Source of the DNA: Tranzscheliella williamsii
Taxonomy: Eukaryota; Basidiomycota; Ustilaginomycetes; Ustilaginales; Ustilaginaceae
NCBI GenBank assembly: GCA_023212725.1
Contig: JALBYF010000009.1
Coordinates: forward strand, 186,001-250,000
Direction: 5' to 3'
DNA length: 64,000 bases
Shown: positions 1 through 9,382 of the stretch, piece after piece
Layout of the letters: each line of letters begins with the position of its first letter
Numbering within the stretch: the first letter of the stretch is position 1
Notes under the pieces: generated by a model
What the model saw: the letters and a program-made list of their open reading frames with translations, nothing else
What the model was told of the DNA's origin: nothing
Database searches by the model: none
Made by a program: the position numbers and the translations under genes

Positions 1-1116
1 CCTCGAAAGGCGGAAGCAGCCGCGAGGCAAGCTGCGCTTCAGCAGATTGCCCAGATGCAGCAGATGCAGCAGTTGCAGCAGGCAAAAGAGGGGCTCGCTG
101 CCCATCACGGCACGTCTTTGGGCTCCCCATCCGCTCCCATGACGCCAGCTCAATGGCAACAACAACAACAACAGCTGCTACAACAACAGCAGCTTCAGCA
201 GCAAATCCAGCTGCAGCAGCAACAGCAACAGCTGCACCAGCAGCAGCAACGACAGCAACAGCAGCATCATCAGCAACAGCAGCAACAGCAGCAGCATCTT
301 CAGCAGCATCAACAGCATAATCTGCACATGCAGCCTCAAGGCCACATGTCGGTGCCACCAAATGCCGCCCCATGGTCAGCTTCAGGATCGTCACCGTACG
401 CTAATGGGCTTCCGGCACCATCGCCGATGCTTGCACCTGCCTCTCCGGTCAAGAAGAAGGACTACCTTATACCAGCAGAGCCGCCGAAGCCGTTGCCGTT
501 TGAAGGCGCCGACGAACGCACACCGATCATCTGTAGCTTCTCAATCGATGTCCATGTCGAGTCTGAGAATGGACACCCAGTCTCTTTAGCACCGGTGCTG
601 ATCAAAAATGGCACCGTGACCCAGCATACGATGCAGATTGCGCATAACGCCACCTGCATCATGGTGAGCTTCCCTCTGCGAATCTTGCGGAAGTTGCGCA
701 ACAAGCCGGTCATCAGCACCGTCACTGACGATACAGATGCGGCGGTGAGCACGGACGCTTCTGAAGCTCGCGAACCGGCGAACGCCAACGGGCAGGCTGG
801 TGCATCGACTACCGACGCCGAGGACGCTGATTCGGCGGATGAAACGGAAAAAGACTTACGGGCGCTGACTTATCCGTGGTGGCCCCGTCTGTCTTTCAAC
901 GGGAGAGAGATCAGTGGAACCTGGTCGACGCTCGATGACGAGATCGATCCGTCGCTGCTCGACGAGGAGGCGGGCAAGATCGGACACTCGCTCTGCAAGG
1001 TGCGTCTGCTCCCCAAAAGCGGGCTCAACGCCTTCGAGATCGCGGTTCAGGCCGACGCCAGCTGCGAGCCGCTGGCACAACTGCCTCCCGAGCGCTACTC
1101 GATCTATTTCTGCTAA
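1..1116 (+). CDS. polyglutamine-rich protein, 3' part only
   Basis: The frame is open from the first base of the window and ends at TAA 1114-1116, so the 5' end lies outside. The first third is a Gln/His tract coded by mixed CAG/CAA codons (about 55-340). After a Pro/Ser linker comes a folded-looking C-terminal part of about 200 residues with beta-strand-like hydrophobic patterning, starting near 470 and containing LRILRKLRNKP, an acidic Asp/Glu/Ala insert and the block YPWWPRLSFNGREISGTW. It ends in YSIYFC. Polyglutamine plus a compact C-terminal domain is typical of fungal transcription or chromatin cofactors, but I do not recognise the domain and assign no function. Coding status is secure from frame length and composition; identity is open. 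Confidence 0.75.
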   Translation, partial: PRKAEAAARQAALQQIAQMQQMQQLQQAKEGLAAHHGTSLGSPSAPMTPAQWQQQQQQLLQQQQLQQQIQLQQQQQQLHQQQQRQQQQHHQQQQQQQQHLQQHQQHNLHMQPQGHMSVPPNAAPWSASGSSPYANGLPAPSPMLAPASPVKKKDYLIPAEPPKPLPFEGADERTPIICSFSIDVHVESENGHPVSLAPVLIKNGTVTQHTMQIAHNATCIMVSFPLRILRKLRNKPVISTVTDDTDAAVSTDASEAREPANANGQAGASTTDAEDADSADETEKDLRALTYPWWPRLSFNGREISGTWSTLDDEIDPSLLDEEAGKIGHSLCKVRLLPKSGLNAFEIAVQADASCEPLAQLPPERYSIYFC

Positions 1117-1786
1117 CGACCCGCAGCGGCCCGAAGCGAGACGCCAGCCCAACCACTCTCAGTCGGAGCTGCTGCTAGACGACCCAACCGTCGTTCTACC
1201 ATGTACTTGTAGTATCATCCTATCGTGCTTCGATTGGCCACAAAGCCATCTAGTCGCGCTTCATGCGACCTGGTACGAATCCTGCCCAGTGGCGCGAGCA
1301 CACGGGCGAGAAGTGAGCTCCAGCATGCGTGCATCCGTATAGAATGCCATCCCACTCGATGCAAATGCCTGGCCGCTTAGCCTGTCTGATCGCAGTGTTG
1401 CCAGATGAGATATCGTAGCTAGACTTTACACGACTACATTTTCCATTGCGCTATGCTGCTCGACGTGCAGGTCAGCAACGAGAGCAACACTCACACTCTC
1501 ACACTCTCACATACTCACTCTTGCATAGTGATTGTGATTGACCACCGCCCATCTCACCCACGCCGCCAGCAACAACACGAGGCCTCGTTGTCGGCACCGA
1601 CACGACCACGGCTACAGCTGTGGTTTCGCCCAACGCCCAGCGTTTCTCATTCGTCTTTTTGTGCGGCGGACGACAGACGCGGTGAGCGTGCGACCAGCCA
1701 GCAGCGACCGGGTCCTTGCTCGCTGCGCGGTGAAGGTGATAACGAAGTGACGGCGGGCGAGAGCGAACGGAGGCGCGCAGCCGCAG
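1117..1786. other. intergenic: 3' end of polyQ gene and copper-transporter promoter
   Basis: No convincing gene. It holds a short CACACTCT-like microsatellite near 1489-1520 and otherwise unremarkable sequence leading to the transporter ATG at 1787. Confidence 0.6.
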
Positions 1787-2450
1787 ATGGGACCTGGCGG
1801 GGAGGGGGGGATGGAGCATGGGGGGCATGGCGGGATGGATATGGGGTGCGCGATGTCGATGGTGTGGAACTGGGAGACGAGGGGGATGTGTATCCTGACG
1901 TCGTCGTGGCGGGTGACGTCGGCCCTGTCGCTGTGGGTGTCGCTGGGGGTGATTGTGTTGGTGGGGGTGTTCTACGAGTGGCTGCGGCTGTATATCCGAC
2001 GGCTGGATGTGCGGATTGCGCGCTCGGCGGTGACGACGGGCGGGCACCGGCGGCGGGCGTCCGTGCTGCCGACGTCGCTGGCGGGCGACACCCCTGACGC
2101 GCTCCTCGCCGGCCGCCGCACACCCACGGGCACACACTCCCCGCGCAGGCCTACACCCGCCCTCCAGCTCCACCCCCGCACCCAAACCCTCCGCAGCTCC
2201 CTCTACGCCGCAAGCGTCCTCATCAGCTTCCTCATCATGCTCATCGCAATGACCTTCAACGCATGGATCATCGCCGCCATCGTCACTGGTACGTCCCCTA
2301 ACCCCCCATCTCTGCCGCCCTTCCACTCAACCGCTCATACGCTCGCTCACCTTTGCCCCCCCCGCAGGCGCCGGCCTAGGCCACTACTGGTTCAACACAG
2401 ACCTCCTCGGCCTCCTCGACGACGACAAAGGCCTCGCTTGCCACGCCTGA
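1787..2450 (+). CDS. Ctr-family copper transporter
   Basis: Two exons, 1787-2288 and 2368-2450 (194 aa), joined across a GTACGT...GCAG intron of 79 nt in phase 1. The N-terminus is Met/His/Gly rich (MEHGGHGGMDMGCAMSM), the usual extracellular Cu(I)-collecting segment. Three membrane spans follow: one near residues 45-65, one containing the MxxxM motif as MLIAM in the second span, and a third carrying a GxxxG motif (GAGLG) just after the intron. The tail ends in CHA, a short Cys/His metal-relay end like those of the family. Ctr proteins form trimers that import Cu(I) at the plasma or vacuolar membrane. The loop between spans 1 and 2 is long, basic and Pro-rich. The spliced model restores the third span, which unspliced reading loses. 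Confidence 0.9.
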
Positions 2451-2686
2451 TCTGCCCGCCCCGACATTCAACAGATACTGCCCGCCATTGGCGCAAGATG
2501 CGTCTGTAGGCTCGTTTGCCTGCTTATCTAACAAAGACAGTGTAACGCTCCAGCCCGAAACGCAAAGCAAACGCAAAGGGGTCCACCGTAAGGTTTTGCA
2601 GCGAGGGCCTACGCAGGACGAGGGTGCATACGGTATACAAGCGCTGCGGGTGTAGACAAGGACATGGCAAAGGGGCGGAGGGTGGG

Positions 2687-3748
2687 TCACATTTTGGCTC
2701 GCGGAGTATGCATCTGCTCCTCGCTCTCCATGTGCCTGGTGCGGAGGACCTGGATGTAGGGGTGGTAAATGACCTCTTTGTTGGCGCCCCAGGCGTTCAG
2801 CTTGGCTTTGCCCTTGACCTTCTCGGCGATCTGCTTTGCGATGTCGAGGGTGGATTGGGGGCTGTCGGCGAGCTCGTCGACGATGTTGAGCTGTTTGGCC
2901 TCGGTGGCGGAGAAGCGGTGGCCCTCGAGGACGATCTTGCGCATGGTGTGGATGTCGGTGATCTTGCTGGCGAGGGCCATCTGGAGGCCGCGGGGGAGGG
3001 GGGCGCCAAAGTCGATTTCGTTCATGCAGAGGTATCCGCGCTTGGCGTTCATGACACGGTAGTCGTGGGCGCAGGCGAGGCCGAATCCGGCGGCAAAGGC
3101 GTGGCCGTTGATCGCGGCAATGGCGGGGATGGGCAGCGTCATGAGTTTCTCGTAGAGCTTGTTCAGGTGGGAGTCGAAGAAGTGCGGGTCGGCCAGCGCG
3201 GACTCGAGGTCGAGGCCGTTTGAGTAGATCTTGGCGGACGCGTCGACGCCGCCGGTGGTGATCAAGGCGGCGCCCTGGTCGTTCTGGGAGTTGGCGAGCA
3301 TCTGCTCCCACTGCTGCTCTACAAACTCGACCGCAGGCAGCAGCCCGTCGCCGATCATCGTGTGGTTCAGCCGGTTGTCCGGCGTGTTCTTCCCAAGCAT
3401 CGTCAGCACCCAGATGCGCGTTGCGCCGTCAAACTCGAGACGCACCACCGCGTTCTCCTCGTCGGGAAACGACTTGGTGTACGACTGCATCGCTGCGGAC
3501 GGTCGAGAGATGTGTGGCACGTCGGAGAGCTGGAAGTGGAAAGAGCGTTGGCTGCGGGACAAAGCAGCGGCAACGTTCGACGGCAGTGGTTTTGCCGCTG
3601 TAGTGACTGCAGCTGTAGATCGCGGGACAGCAAAGGTGGTGGTCGAGCGGTAGAAGCGAGACTGTAGAGGCAAGACTGCCAGTGCGGGGATGCGGCGTGT
3701 GTTGTTGGCGACCTGTCGTGCGAGGATCCGAACAGCAGCGGGGAACAT
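2687..3748 (-). CDS. enoyl-CoA isomerase/hydratase (crotonase family), two targeting signals
   Basis: Single exon, 353 aa, read from ATG 3748 on the minus strand; the frame is open further upstream but without an earlier ATG. Residues about 1-85 are rich in Arg, Ser, Ala and Thr with almost no acidic residues, a strong mitochondrial presequence. The rest is a crotonase fold: oxyanion-hole segment INGHAFAAGFGLACAHDYRV and the following LCMNEIDFGAPL, whose Glu is the likely catalytic acid/base of delta3,delta2-enoyl-CoA isomerases of the plant/fungal ECI type. The last three residues are AKM preceded by Arg, which fits the peroxisomal PTS1 pattern. A second in-frame ATG at 3490 would give a form without the presequence. 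Role: handling of unsaturated fatty acyl-CoA in beta-oxidation. Isomerase versus hydratase cannot be settled from sequence alone. Confidence 0.85.
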   Translation of the reverse strand: MFPAAVRILARQVANNTRRIPALAVLPLQSRFYRSTTTFAVPRSTAAVTTAAKPLPSNVAAALSRSQRSFHFQLSDVPHISRPSAAMQSYTKSFPDEENAVVRLEFDGATRIWVLTMLGKNTPDNRLNHTMIGDGLLPAVEFVEQQWEQMLANSQNDQGAALITTGGVDASAKIYSNGLDLESALADPHFFDSHLNKLYEKLMTLPIPAIAAINGHAFAAGFGLACAHDYRVMNAKRGYLCMNEIDFGAPLPRGLQMALASKITDIHTMRKIVLEGHRFSATEAKQLNIVDELADSPQSTLDIAKQIAEKVKGKAKLNAWGANKEVIYHPYIQVLRTRHMESEEQMHTPRAKM

Positions 3749-4912
3749 CAATGCTTGGACGAGGTACCTTGGAGCCGTTGGAAGTCGACAAGCTCGCAAC
3801 GACGTCGAGCGGAGCAGCTTTACGTCGCCCAGCGGAACAGAGGAAGACCGGTGCCGTTCCCCCACGCCGGCTGCCGGCTAATGCTTCTGGCTCGCACACG
3901 CAAGTTCGCGCGACACTCAGCCGGCCGAATGAACGCTGCGCTTTCACTCCGCGGGTGTGTGAGGGCTTGGACCCTAGCTCGCCCTTGGCACTGATGCACG
4001 CACGGCCCCCGCCCCCTTTGCGACGCCAGATAGATAAGGCAGATGTTAGGTGGTCCTGGCTTCCTGCTGCTTCCCTCGGAGCCTTACCCTGCCCATGCAG
4101 CCGCACTGCTCTCGACCGTTGTAGAAGCGCCCTCCGCCTGCTACGTACCGGTAGAGCAGCTACAGACCGCCCTTCTGGCGTACTTCTGGCTCAGCATCAG
4201 CATAGCTTCCAAGACGGTCTGAGCGCCGGCCTTGCCCCAACAAAGGACAACCAACACGCAGGAGGTGCGGATCGCCCGACTGACAGTAGCCCGATGTGAT
4301 CCACTTGTACATTCTATGGATTGTGACTACCAACGTGATGCGGTGGGATTCTGTTGGGGTTTCATATGCGATCTGTTGTATGATCACAACTCAGCCACAT
4401 GATTAGGTTCACGGGCGAGCCCTTAGATTAAGCATTGCCACCATGAGACCAAGCATTGGCGACCCTCCAAGGCACTACTTAGCTTGTATTCACGAGAGTG
4501 ACCGACTCCTGCTTGTATACTAGCCCCTCTCACTCACCAATAGAATGGATGCTGGCGGTTCAGAATGGCTCCGCGATCGAGAGACTGTCGCTGTGAGGAA
4601 TGCGCAAAAAGCCCTGCAGGGCTGCGAAAGCTCAAGTATTCGACGTGGTATTCGCACAAACGCCGCTCAGAGAAACTAGCTGAGATTCGAGAGAGTTTCC
4701 GCAAAGCAGCCATCACGACCAGCCGGCAAGCCAGCAAGGACGATCGCCTCCAGCAGACACAAAAGGACGTCGGTAGCAACCAAAGCCAGGATTATCGCAC
4801 GAATTCCAGTCAGATTGCCGAGGCTCCTGCCGTGTTCTTGCCTCTTGACCACCTCATAGATCCGCTTCCGTTCCAGCTCAGGGGGTGCCAGCAGAAGTGT
4901 AGCCTCTACAGA
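3749..4912. other. intergenic between divergent crotonase and flavoenzyme genes
   Basis: Shared upstream region. Nothing certain up to 4564. From ATG 4565 a stop-free stretch runs in frame into the flavoenzyme gene; it is described with that gene and in the findings. Confidence 0.5.
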
Positions 4913-6460
4913 ATGGCTCAAGGTAGGCTCTACAGTCCTGACCCAGAGGCCGAGTGCTGCGACACTTCCACCGTCGGCATCACCCAGGTGCCGGCTTGGC
5001 CTTCCGCCGTGCCTACCGATCCGACACAGGCTACCCTGAGCTACTGGATGGCCACCACACCTCAAAGCCAGCTCCCGCCATCCTATACACAGTTACCCGT
5101 CCAGTCGGACATTGTCATTATCGGCTCCGGCCTGACGGGCATCTCGTGTGCTTATCACCTCGCCCAAACCATCCCACAAAATGCCACCATTACTATTCTC
5201 GAGGCAAGGCAATTCTGCTCGGGTGCCACCGGCCGAAATGGTGGCCATCTGACCGCTGTCTCCGCCTTGGCCTATACCGAACTTATCAACAATCCCAACC
5301 ATCTGCTTCGAAATCACCCCTCCTCATCTGCCTCTTCTGCGGAAGCTCGCTCCCTGGCTGCGGCGAATGCTGTTGGACAGATCCTGGCGTTCGAAGCCGA
5401 GACACGAGAGGCCATACACAGGCTTATAGTCGACAACAATGCAGTCGAGCAGGTCGGCTATACCAATCAAGGCAACTGGCATCTCTGCGATACGGACGAC
5501 GAAGAATACGTCTTTGACGAGGCACTAGATCTCGCAAAAAAGGCCGGACTAGACAGCTTCGTGCGCCAAGTTCGCAAGGTGCCCTCAGAAGAGTTCGAAA
5601 AGAGAATGTTAAGCGGCCCTGGGGGCGTGGAACATGTTTATGAGATCCCAGGTGGCACTCTTCATCCGCGTTCCTTATGCTGTCTGATCTATAGGCTAGC
5701 AGCGGAAAAGGCTAAGCAGCGCAATCTATCGCTCACCCTGGCAACTAACACCCTTGTCCACAGCGTGCATCCAGAAACAACTGCTGGGAAGGACGGCACA
5801 ACCGTGATCAAGACGAGTCGTGGCGACCTCAGAGCCAGACACGTAGTGCATGCGACCAACGCCTATGCCTCTCACTTGCTCCCGTACCTCGCCGGTCCGG
5901 ATGGCATCGTTCCTACCCGTGCGCAAGTCGCAGCCATTGAGCCTCGAGAAAACCGCGTCTACTGGGGTATGGGCATCTCGGCCGAATTCGGCTACGAGTA
6001 TGGCCACCAACGGCCAAAGACCGACCTCTCCCCTGACGACCCAACGCGCGGAGGCGACTTGCCGCTCGCCATTCTCGGTGGGGGCCGGCAGCATGTTCCC
6101 GGTCGCGAGTGGGGTATTTCTGACGATAGCACACTCAGCGCAGAGGCTTCGGATTTCCTGCGCCATTACCTCTGGCGACTCTACCCGTGCGAATACACCA
6201 AAAAGGCCAAGATGGAGTGGACTGGCATAATGGGGTATACCCAATCCAAGGATCCGTTCGTCGGGCCCGTCAGTGAATCGGCCAGCGGGCTGAAAGGCAA
6301 CTACATCGCTGCTGGCTATAGCGGGCACGGGATGACAAGGGCTTTCGGCTGTGCCCAGGCCGTCGCAGACATGATTACAGCCAACGAGACAGGCAAGAAA
6401 TGGCAACCGAGGCCGAACTTCCCCAGATGCTATCTAACCAAAGAAGCCCTGGCGGATTGA
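4913..6460 (+). CDS. DAO-family FAD-dependent oxidoreductase
   Basis: Intronless, 515 aa from ATG 4913. The start fits fungal relatives, which begin with a short PT..SYW lead before the Rossmann fold. The FAD-binding motif is DIVIIGSGLTGISCAYHLA, followed by LEARQFCSGATGRNGGHL, the GATGRNGG block typical of fungal DAO proteins. The C-terminal part has MEWTGIMGYTQSKDPFVGP and AGYSGHGMTRAFGCAQAVAD, which close the flavin site. Members oxidise C-N bonds of amines or amino acids (glycine, D-amino acids, gamma-glutamylputrescine); the substrate here is unknown. No signal peptide and no PTS1 (ends in LAD), so probably cytosolic. The frame is open for 116 more codons upstream to ATG 4565, and that extension carries a CxCxxC...H motif unlike the enzyme. 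Confidence 0.85.
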   Translation: MAQGRLYSPDPEAECCDTSTVGITQVPAWPSAVPTDPTQATLSYWMATTPQSQLPPSYTQLPVQSDIVIIGSGLTGISCAYHLAQTIPQNATITILEARQFCSGATGRNGGHLTAVSALAYTELINNPNHLLRNHPSSSASSAEARSLAAANAVGQILAFEAETREAIHRLIVDNNAVEQVGYTNQGNWHLCDTDDEEYVFDEALDLAKKAGLDSFVRQVRKVPSEEFEKRMLSGPGGVEHVYEIPGGTLHPRSLCCLIYRLAAEKAKQRNLSLTLATNTLVHSVHPETTAGKDGTTVIKTSRGDLRARHVVHATNAYASHLLPYLAGPDGIVPTRAQVAAIEPRENRVYWGMGISAEFGYEYGHQRPKTDLSPDDPTRGGDLPLAILGGGRQHVPGREWGISDDSTLSAEASDFLRHYLWRLYPCEYTKKAKMEWTGIMGYTQSKDPFVGPVSESASGLKGNYIAAGYSGHGMTRAFGCAQAVADMITANETGKKWQPRPNFPRCYLTKEALAD

Positions 6461-6638
6461 AGTACACACGGCGGAAGCTACTTCACCACAATAGGTCGTG
6501 TTGGGAAGTGGACCCAGGCAAAAGAACCACCGTGTGCCTTTGTAGCGAACGCAGGTTGTCGTGCGAGGAACACTACGCTGTAACTAGGAAACGACTGTCA
6601 TGAGAGGGGAGGTTTAGTACTGAAAGCGTCTAGTCGGG
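6461..6638. other. convergent 3' spacer
   Basis: Short spacer between two genes transcribed toward each other. No distinct terminator motif seen. Confidence 0.4.
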
Positions 6639-8195
6639 TTACGACCATGGAAGCTGCGGCTTAGCTTCAAAAGAGTCGTCTTGCGGCTCTGAAGCTTGAG
6701 CGGGGGGGAACTTCTCGGTATCCTCCATATAGACTACGGTCTCTGTCACCACGTTGATCCTCAATAAAGATGAATGTGTGTCATGTTTAGCAGGCTGATC
6801 GACTAAAGAGAGGAAGTTGCTTCCATCCGTGTCAGCCGCCTTGGAGCGGAGTTCTATGCAACGGTTAGGTTGCCCTCCGTTGGTAGAGAGTTTTCCACTG
6901 AAAGTCTGCTTGCTTCTGGACGGTCCCAACCGAAGCGCCATCCCGACAACCCTGCGGAAGAGCGGATCGAAGGTGATGACGGCGGAGAAGAATGCCACGT
7001 ACGTGCACGAGGAGATGCAGACGCAGACAATGTAGAAGAGCATGGTGGTCGCGAAGCCGAGCGGGTCCGCTTTGACCGTCAGATCGACCCAGCCCACAGC
7101 GAGCATGTACAGCGGCGCGACATCGAACGCAAAGATCGCAGCAAGAAGAAACATGGCCTGGCCGTGGCAGTAGACCGCGAGGGTCCAGATGCGCGAGTAG
7201 GACGTCTCGTACTCGCCCGTCTGATTGCTCGGCCTGCCATGGGTACACAGGAAAGCAAGCTTCCCCCAGAACGACGTGCAGCTTGGAGGCAGCGCGCCCG
7301 GGTACATCTCGCAGGTATGGTAGATGAGGTAGATCTGGTTCGGCACCGCCCAGAGAATCAGACAGACCGCCGCAAAGTAACCGAGAACCGCATAGGTCAG
7401 CATCCCCATCTCGCAGAAGCGGAAAACCTCGCACTCGGTTTGCCACACCAGCTTGACCTTCTCAATCAGCTTTTGATCCGGTGCGGCGGCTGACATGATC
7501 GCATCAGAGATATAGGGCTGCATCGCCTGGTAGAACTCGTTCCGTCGCGTCGCTGCCAGGTCATTGTGCGTGCTAGCCATGACGAGCGCAACTGTGTTGG
7601 CGGCAAAGAAGACGACACCGACGCCAATCATGAAGGCATTCATGGCCCAGGCACATGTGGGCAGCGGCAACAGCAACCATCGGAGTTTGGACTTCGAGTC
7701 GATCTGGAAATTGGAGACCGGTGAGCGCGGACTGCAAGAAAGAATAAAGCCATAGGCAGAGTAGAACGCCGAAAGGGTGAGCAGGAGCCATGGGTACGGG
7801 AGATACCAGGCCCAATTCAGGACCGGCTCGTTCTTGAGGGAGTTCTGGATGATGTAAGTGGCGTAGATCAGCCAGCCCAGAAGGTAGCAGACGACGCCGG
7901 CGACTAGAACAAAGATGGCATTGGGGATGATGAAGGTGCCGTGTGCCGTCCTGCGCAGGTGAAAAAGCCAGAGGCTCTTCATCTGGCGCTTTCGCACCAG
8001 CAGAAACGTGCACGCGACCAGCGTCAGCGTGCACTCGGCCACGTCGAAGATCATGAACGCCTCGAGCGAGCGCGGGAAGCGTGGCCGTGTAAATGTGTCG
8101 ACGAAGACGGCTAGATCCGCATTGGTCCGCACGGCATGCGGGAATGCGAACCTGTTGATGTCGACACGCTCAAAGAGCGGCAGCCGGCCTCCCAT
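6639..8195 (-). CDS. orphan multi-span membrane protein
   Basis: Intronless, 518 aa from ATG 8195; the frame extends upstream but the extra residues look non-coding. I count seven to eight hydrophobic segments: around ECTLTLVACTFLLV, the long FVLVAGVVCYLLGWLIYAT, LLLTLSAFYSAYGFIL, NAFMIGVGVVFFAANTVALV, LTYAVLGYFAAVCLILW, MFLLAAIFAFDVAPLYMLA and LFYIVCVCISSCTYVAFF. An exoplasmic or cytosolic loop of about 70 residues lies after span 4, and the C-terminal 110 residues are polar and acidic. A Cys/Trp-rich loop (YHTCEMYPGALPPSCTSFWG) could hold a disulfide. The topology resembles seven-span fungal membrane proteins, but I recognise no family motif and assign no function. It is transcribed divergently from the HNH gene. 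Confidence 0.75.
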   Translation of the reverse strand: MGGRLPLFERVDINRFAFPHAVRTNADLAVFVDTFTRPRFPRSLEAFMIFDVAECTLTLVACTFLLVRKRQMKSLWLFHLRRTAHGTFIIPNAIFVLVAGVVCYLLGWLIYATYIIQNSLKNEPVLNWAWYLPYPWLLLTLSAFYSAYGFILSCSPRSPVSNFQIDSKSKLRWLLLPLPTCAWAMNAFMIGVGVVFFAANTVALVMASTHNDLAATRRNEFYQAMQPYISDAIMSAAAPDQKLIEKVKLVWQTECEVFRFCEMGMLTYAVLGYFAAVCLILWAVPNQIYLIYHTCEMYPGALPPSCTSFWGKLAFLCTHGRPSNQTGEYETSYSRIWTLAVYCHGQAMFLLAAIFAFDVAPLYMLAVGWVDLTVKADPLGFATTMLFYIVCVCISSCTYVAFFSAVITFDPLFRRVVGMALRLGPSRSKQTFSGKLSTNGGQPNRCIELRSKAADTDGSNFLSLVDQPAKHDTHSSLLRINVVTETVVYMEDTEKFPPAQASEPQDDSFEAKPQLPWS

Positions 8196-9382
8196 CGCAA
8201 AAGGTCGGCAGGAGAAGGGTGGAACTGAATGCTTCCAACCGCAGCTATCGTCGAGAGCAGGGTGGTGGGCATCAGGTCCCCTCCTCGTACTCCTACCTTT
8301 TATATGTCCAGCGATGGCGCCGGCTAGGAGCGTATCCCCTTCAGAACGCAGGTGTGTGTGTCGGACCTCCTCTCGGTTGTAAGCTGCGTCGCTACGCATC
8401 GGCCGCTGCTGCGGAGAGCGTGCAGGTACCGCCGCGCAACCGAGCTTCGTCCCATACTAGGCGCTTCTCGGGTGAGCATATATACCACTATGCTGCAGAT
8501 GACGGGGGAAGCCTTGCGGGTGAACATCTGTGAGGACAAGGGTTGCCTCGGCGCTGCTGCACGCTAGCGCGCTCGGGCCGCGGGAACGCGGCTGAGACGC
8601 AGACTCTTCGGTATCAGCGCGCAGAAAGCTTGCCGTTCCGAGGCGGTGTGTGCACACAGGGGTCCCTGCCCCGGTCACCATATCGCTTCGCCGGCAAGTG
8701 CGGTATCCTTATGGCGTATAACCACCAGCACTGTAGCGACTAAGATTCACAGTGGTAGGAAGCAACGTGACCCCACTTGCCCAGACGCTACCGCATGCTC
8801 CAGCATGGATAAGTGTCAGCGACCTCGTCATTGTCTCGTCATTACTTTGAGCCGTGCGCCAGTCATCGAGCGCCGACACCTGGCGATTTTGTCTGCACCA
8901 CCGGTATGTGCTTTTCCGAAGCAACCAGCTGAACGTGACACCTTCTGTGGCGCCTTTACCTGGGCCATTTTGGGCGGGATTGGTAGCTTACTTCCCGCTG
9001 CTCTGCTCCCAGGAGCGTACTCACGCCATCGATGCTTCCAGCGCTGCAGCTGGCGCTGCCCAATCGCCAGGCTCGCCCCTTCCTCACAGCGCCCGCCGAC
9101 GCAGACAGCCCCCTTTCAATTCCGTCATTGCTAACTCCATTCTCGCCTCGGTCCCCATCCGGCTGAAGCACCGCTGCAGATCAGGACGCAATCTACTGCA
9201 GATGGCCATCACGGCACATAGTGAAAGCCCGGAGACACATTGCAAGCAGGTTGATGTCGTTGAAAGAAGGGGAAAGATTCATCGACCCGCAGACTCATTA
9301 GTCCGACCCGAATCCCCGATCTGCAACTCAATCTCGCAAATAGTTTATACCTCCCCACCATCTCAATCAGCGCTCATACGAT
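8196..9382. other. intergenic, divergent promoters
   Basis: 1.2 kb between the orphan membrane protein and the HNH-like gene. Short open frames in all phases lack coding character. No repeat or RNA gene recognised. Confidence 0.5.

Noticed and set aside
1499..2326. 275-codon minus-strand frame
   Set aside because: Antisense to the copper transporter; His/Arg/Pro low complexity.
3749..3865. N-terminal extension of the crotonase to 3865
   Set aside because: The extension has no ATG; the first ATG at 3748 also begins a good presequence.
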